From: Deinococcus aetherius
Lineage (GTDB): Bacteria; Deinococcota; Deinococci; Deinococcales; Deinococcaceae
DNA length: 64,000 nt
Reading direction: 5' to 3'
NCBI RefSeq assembly: GCF_025997855.1
Contig: NZ_AP026560.1
Coordinates: 2,305,001-2,369,000, forward strand
The notes below the pieces were generated by a model, which ran no database searches, was not told the origin of the DNA, and saw only the letters and a list, made by a program, of their open reading frames with translations. Shown piece by piece: positions 63,319 to 64,000 of the stretch (position 1 is its first letter; each line of letters begins with the position of its first letter). Both the position numbers and the translations under genes were made by a program.

Positions 63319-63355
63319 TCGGAAAATTTCCGAAACAAGAACGGAAATTTTCGGA
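63319..63355. promoter_or_regulatory. AT-rich double palindrome between divergent genes
   Basis: TCGGAAAATTTCCG (63319-63332) and CGGAAATTTTCGGA (63342-63355) are inverted copies (13 of 14), each nearly self-palindromic. They look like two operator sites controlling rnhA and/or the DUF4870 gene. Confidence 0.6.
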
Positions 63356-63396
63356 AGCTTCGTCATAACCCCGGAACTGTAGGGAGGGGCGCCCCG

Positions 63397-63402
63397 TACT
63401 GT
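63397..63402 (+). promoter_or_regulatory. -10 element (TACTGT), leaderless
   Basis: TACTGT is 7 bases before the ATG at 63410. Confidence 0.55.
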
Positions 63403-63409
63403 CAAGGAT

Positions 63410-63892
63410 ATGCGCCTCCCTCAGGGGTCCCGCCCGCCGCCCGTTCCCCTCATCCCCGAGGCCGAGCGGACGCCCGCGCTGCTCATTCACCTCTCGCCGC
63501 TGCTGGGCTTCATCCTGCCCGTGCTGGGCAACGTGCTGGGGCCGCTCGCCGCGTGGCTCGCCTACCGCGACCGCAGCCGGGTGCTCGACGACCAGGGCAA
63601 GGAGGCGCTGAATTTTCAACTCAGCGTGTGGCTGTACTCGTTCGTGTTCGGCCTGCTGTTCTTCGCCCTGTTCAGCCTGGGGCTGATCGGAGGGGCCTTC
63701 GGGGCGGCGGCGGGTTCGCCGGACCTGGGCGCCTTCGCCCTCTTCGGCTCGCTGGCGGCGTTTTTCGCCTTCTTCGTCCCGCTGACCCTGGTGCTGTGGG
63801 CCTTTCCCCTCGTGGTAATGCTGCTGGCGGTGATCCGGGTGAACCAGGGGCGGGCGTACCGGTATCCGCTGAGCATCCGGTGGGTGAGGTAG
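63410..63892 (+). CDS. DUF4870-type small membrane protein
   Basis: 160 residues from ATG 63410. Four hydrophobic segments with LIHLSPLLGFILPVLGNVLG, DDQGKEALNFQLSVWLYSFV and a final VIRVNQGRAYRYPLSIRWVR, all characteristic of DUF4870 (Tic20-like) proteins. Function unknown. A Pro-rich N-terminus precedes helix 1. Confidence 0.85.
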   Translation: MRLPQGSRPPPVPLIPEAERTPALLIHLSPLLGFILPVLGNVLGPLAAWLAYRDRSRVLDDQGKEALNFQLSVWLYSFVFGLLFFALFSLGLIGGAFGAAAGSPDLGAFALFGSLAAFFAFFVPLTLVLWAFPLVVMLLAVIRVNQGRAYRYPLSIRWVR

Positions 63893-63955
63893 GGGCATGA
63901 GGCGCCTGCGTCGCGCCGCCGCGTCCTTTTTCTTTCGCCCCCACCCCGAATCCTC

Positions 63956-63961
63956 TACCCT
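63956..63961 (+). promoter_or_regulatory. -10 element (TACCCT), leaderless
   Basis: TACCCT is 7 bases before the ATG at 63969. Confidence 0.6.
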
Positions 63962-63968
63962 GTCCCCC

Positions 63969-64000
63969 ATGCGAATCATGGCCGTCTTTGCTCACCCCGA
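63969..64000 (+). CDS. PIG-L/LmbE-family deacetylase, N-terminal fragment
   Basis: Only MRIMAVFAHP followed by the first bases of an Asp codon is visible before the window ends. The AHPD(DE) zinc-binding start at this distance from the N-terminus is typical of PIG-L deacetylases, including the BshB bacillithiol enzymes. The leaderless start supports the reading. Everything beyond is outside the window. Confidence 0.55.
   Translation, partial: MRIMAVFAHP

Noticed and set aside
63319..63355. RDRM (radiation-desiccation response motif)
   Set aside because: The sequence does not resemble TTATGTCATTGACATAA.

Overview
The window is a very GC-rich (about 70% by eye), densely packed bacterial chromosome segment. 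It points strongly to Deinococcus. More than twenty genes have a TANNNT -10 hexamer only 5-9 bases before the start codon and no ribosome binding site, which is the leaderless-mRNA layout known as common in Deinococcus. Family content agrees: a dedicated CC-/A-adding type tRNA nucleotidyltransferase, an LpxB-like protein in a lineage without LPS, a tandem-type PaaB, and many small genus-type proteins. No rRNA, CRISPR array, origin or complete IS was found. One tRNA (Ala, TGC) is present.

Layout. 1-5.6 kb: end of a methyltransferase, a frameshifted EamA gene, leuS behind a leaderless leader peptide and attenuator-like hairpins, small proteins, an alpha/beta hydrolase. 5.7-12.4 kb: an envelope-glycan block (LpxB-like protein, NodB deacetylase, MFS exporter, GT2, GT4, degenerate deacetylase-like protein). 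12.7-16.6 kb: MFS transporter and ABC-F ATPase. 16.7-21.5 kb: LacI-type regulator with twin operators, AllA-like protein and a fructose-type ABC importer. 21.8-23.4 kb: flavin disulfide oxidoreductase and Hsp20. 23.5-27.8 kb: pyrR-pyrB-(DUF3995-like)-pyrC-phosphoesterase behind a structured leader. 28.2-37.9 kb: phenylacetate catabolism (paaA, B, C, D, Z, K, an enoyl-CoA hydratase, and a TetR regulator probably PaaR), interrupted at 32.4-34.0 kb by a lower-GC insert carrying a map gene and a HEPN-like/CBS gene. 38-44.3 kb: tRNA-Ala, CCA-type enzyme, GH13, hom, prfA, NUDIX. 44.4-50.5 kb: PASTA pseudokinase, AzlCD, AraC, MDR dehydrogenase, amino-acid ABC permease, GNAT. 50.5-54 kb: binding protein, thioredoxin-like protein, and a tight three-gene run: an ADP-ribosyltransferase-like protein, an ADP-ribosylglycohydrolase and a nucleotidyltransferase. 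54.4-64 kb: membrane winged-helix pair, SDR, tatAC, lgt, glmU, an orphan barstar-like gene, MFS, GNAT, rnhA, DUF4870, and the start of a PIG-L deacetylase.

Mobile and repeat content is low-level but real. There are two short terminal-inverted-repeat elements (4454-4630, 56143-56338), a diverged repeat pair (41271-41540 and 54110-54435), several GC-rich palindromic units, degenerate GCTGA-type repeats that have become the N-termini of PaaC and PaaD, and a solo IS-like end.

Most interesting candidates: the ART-like/ARH/NTase operon (51.8-54.0 kb), the insert in the paa operon with a HEPN-CBS protein and a flanking 35-base duplication of paaZ, the leaderless leader peptide before leuS, and the leaderless 16-codon ORF whose stop overlaps the RF1 start codon.
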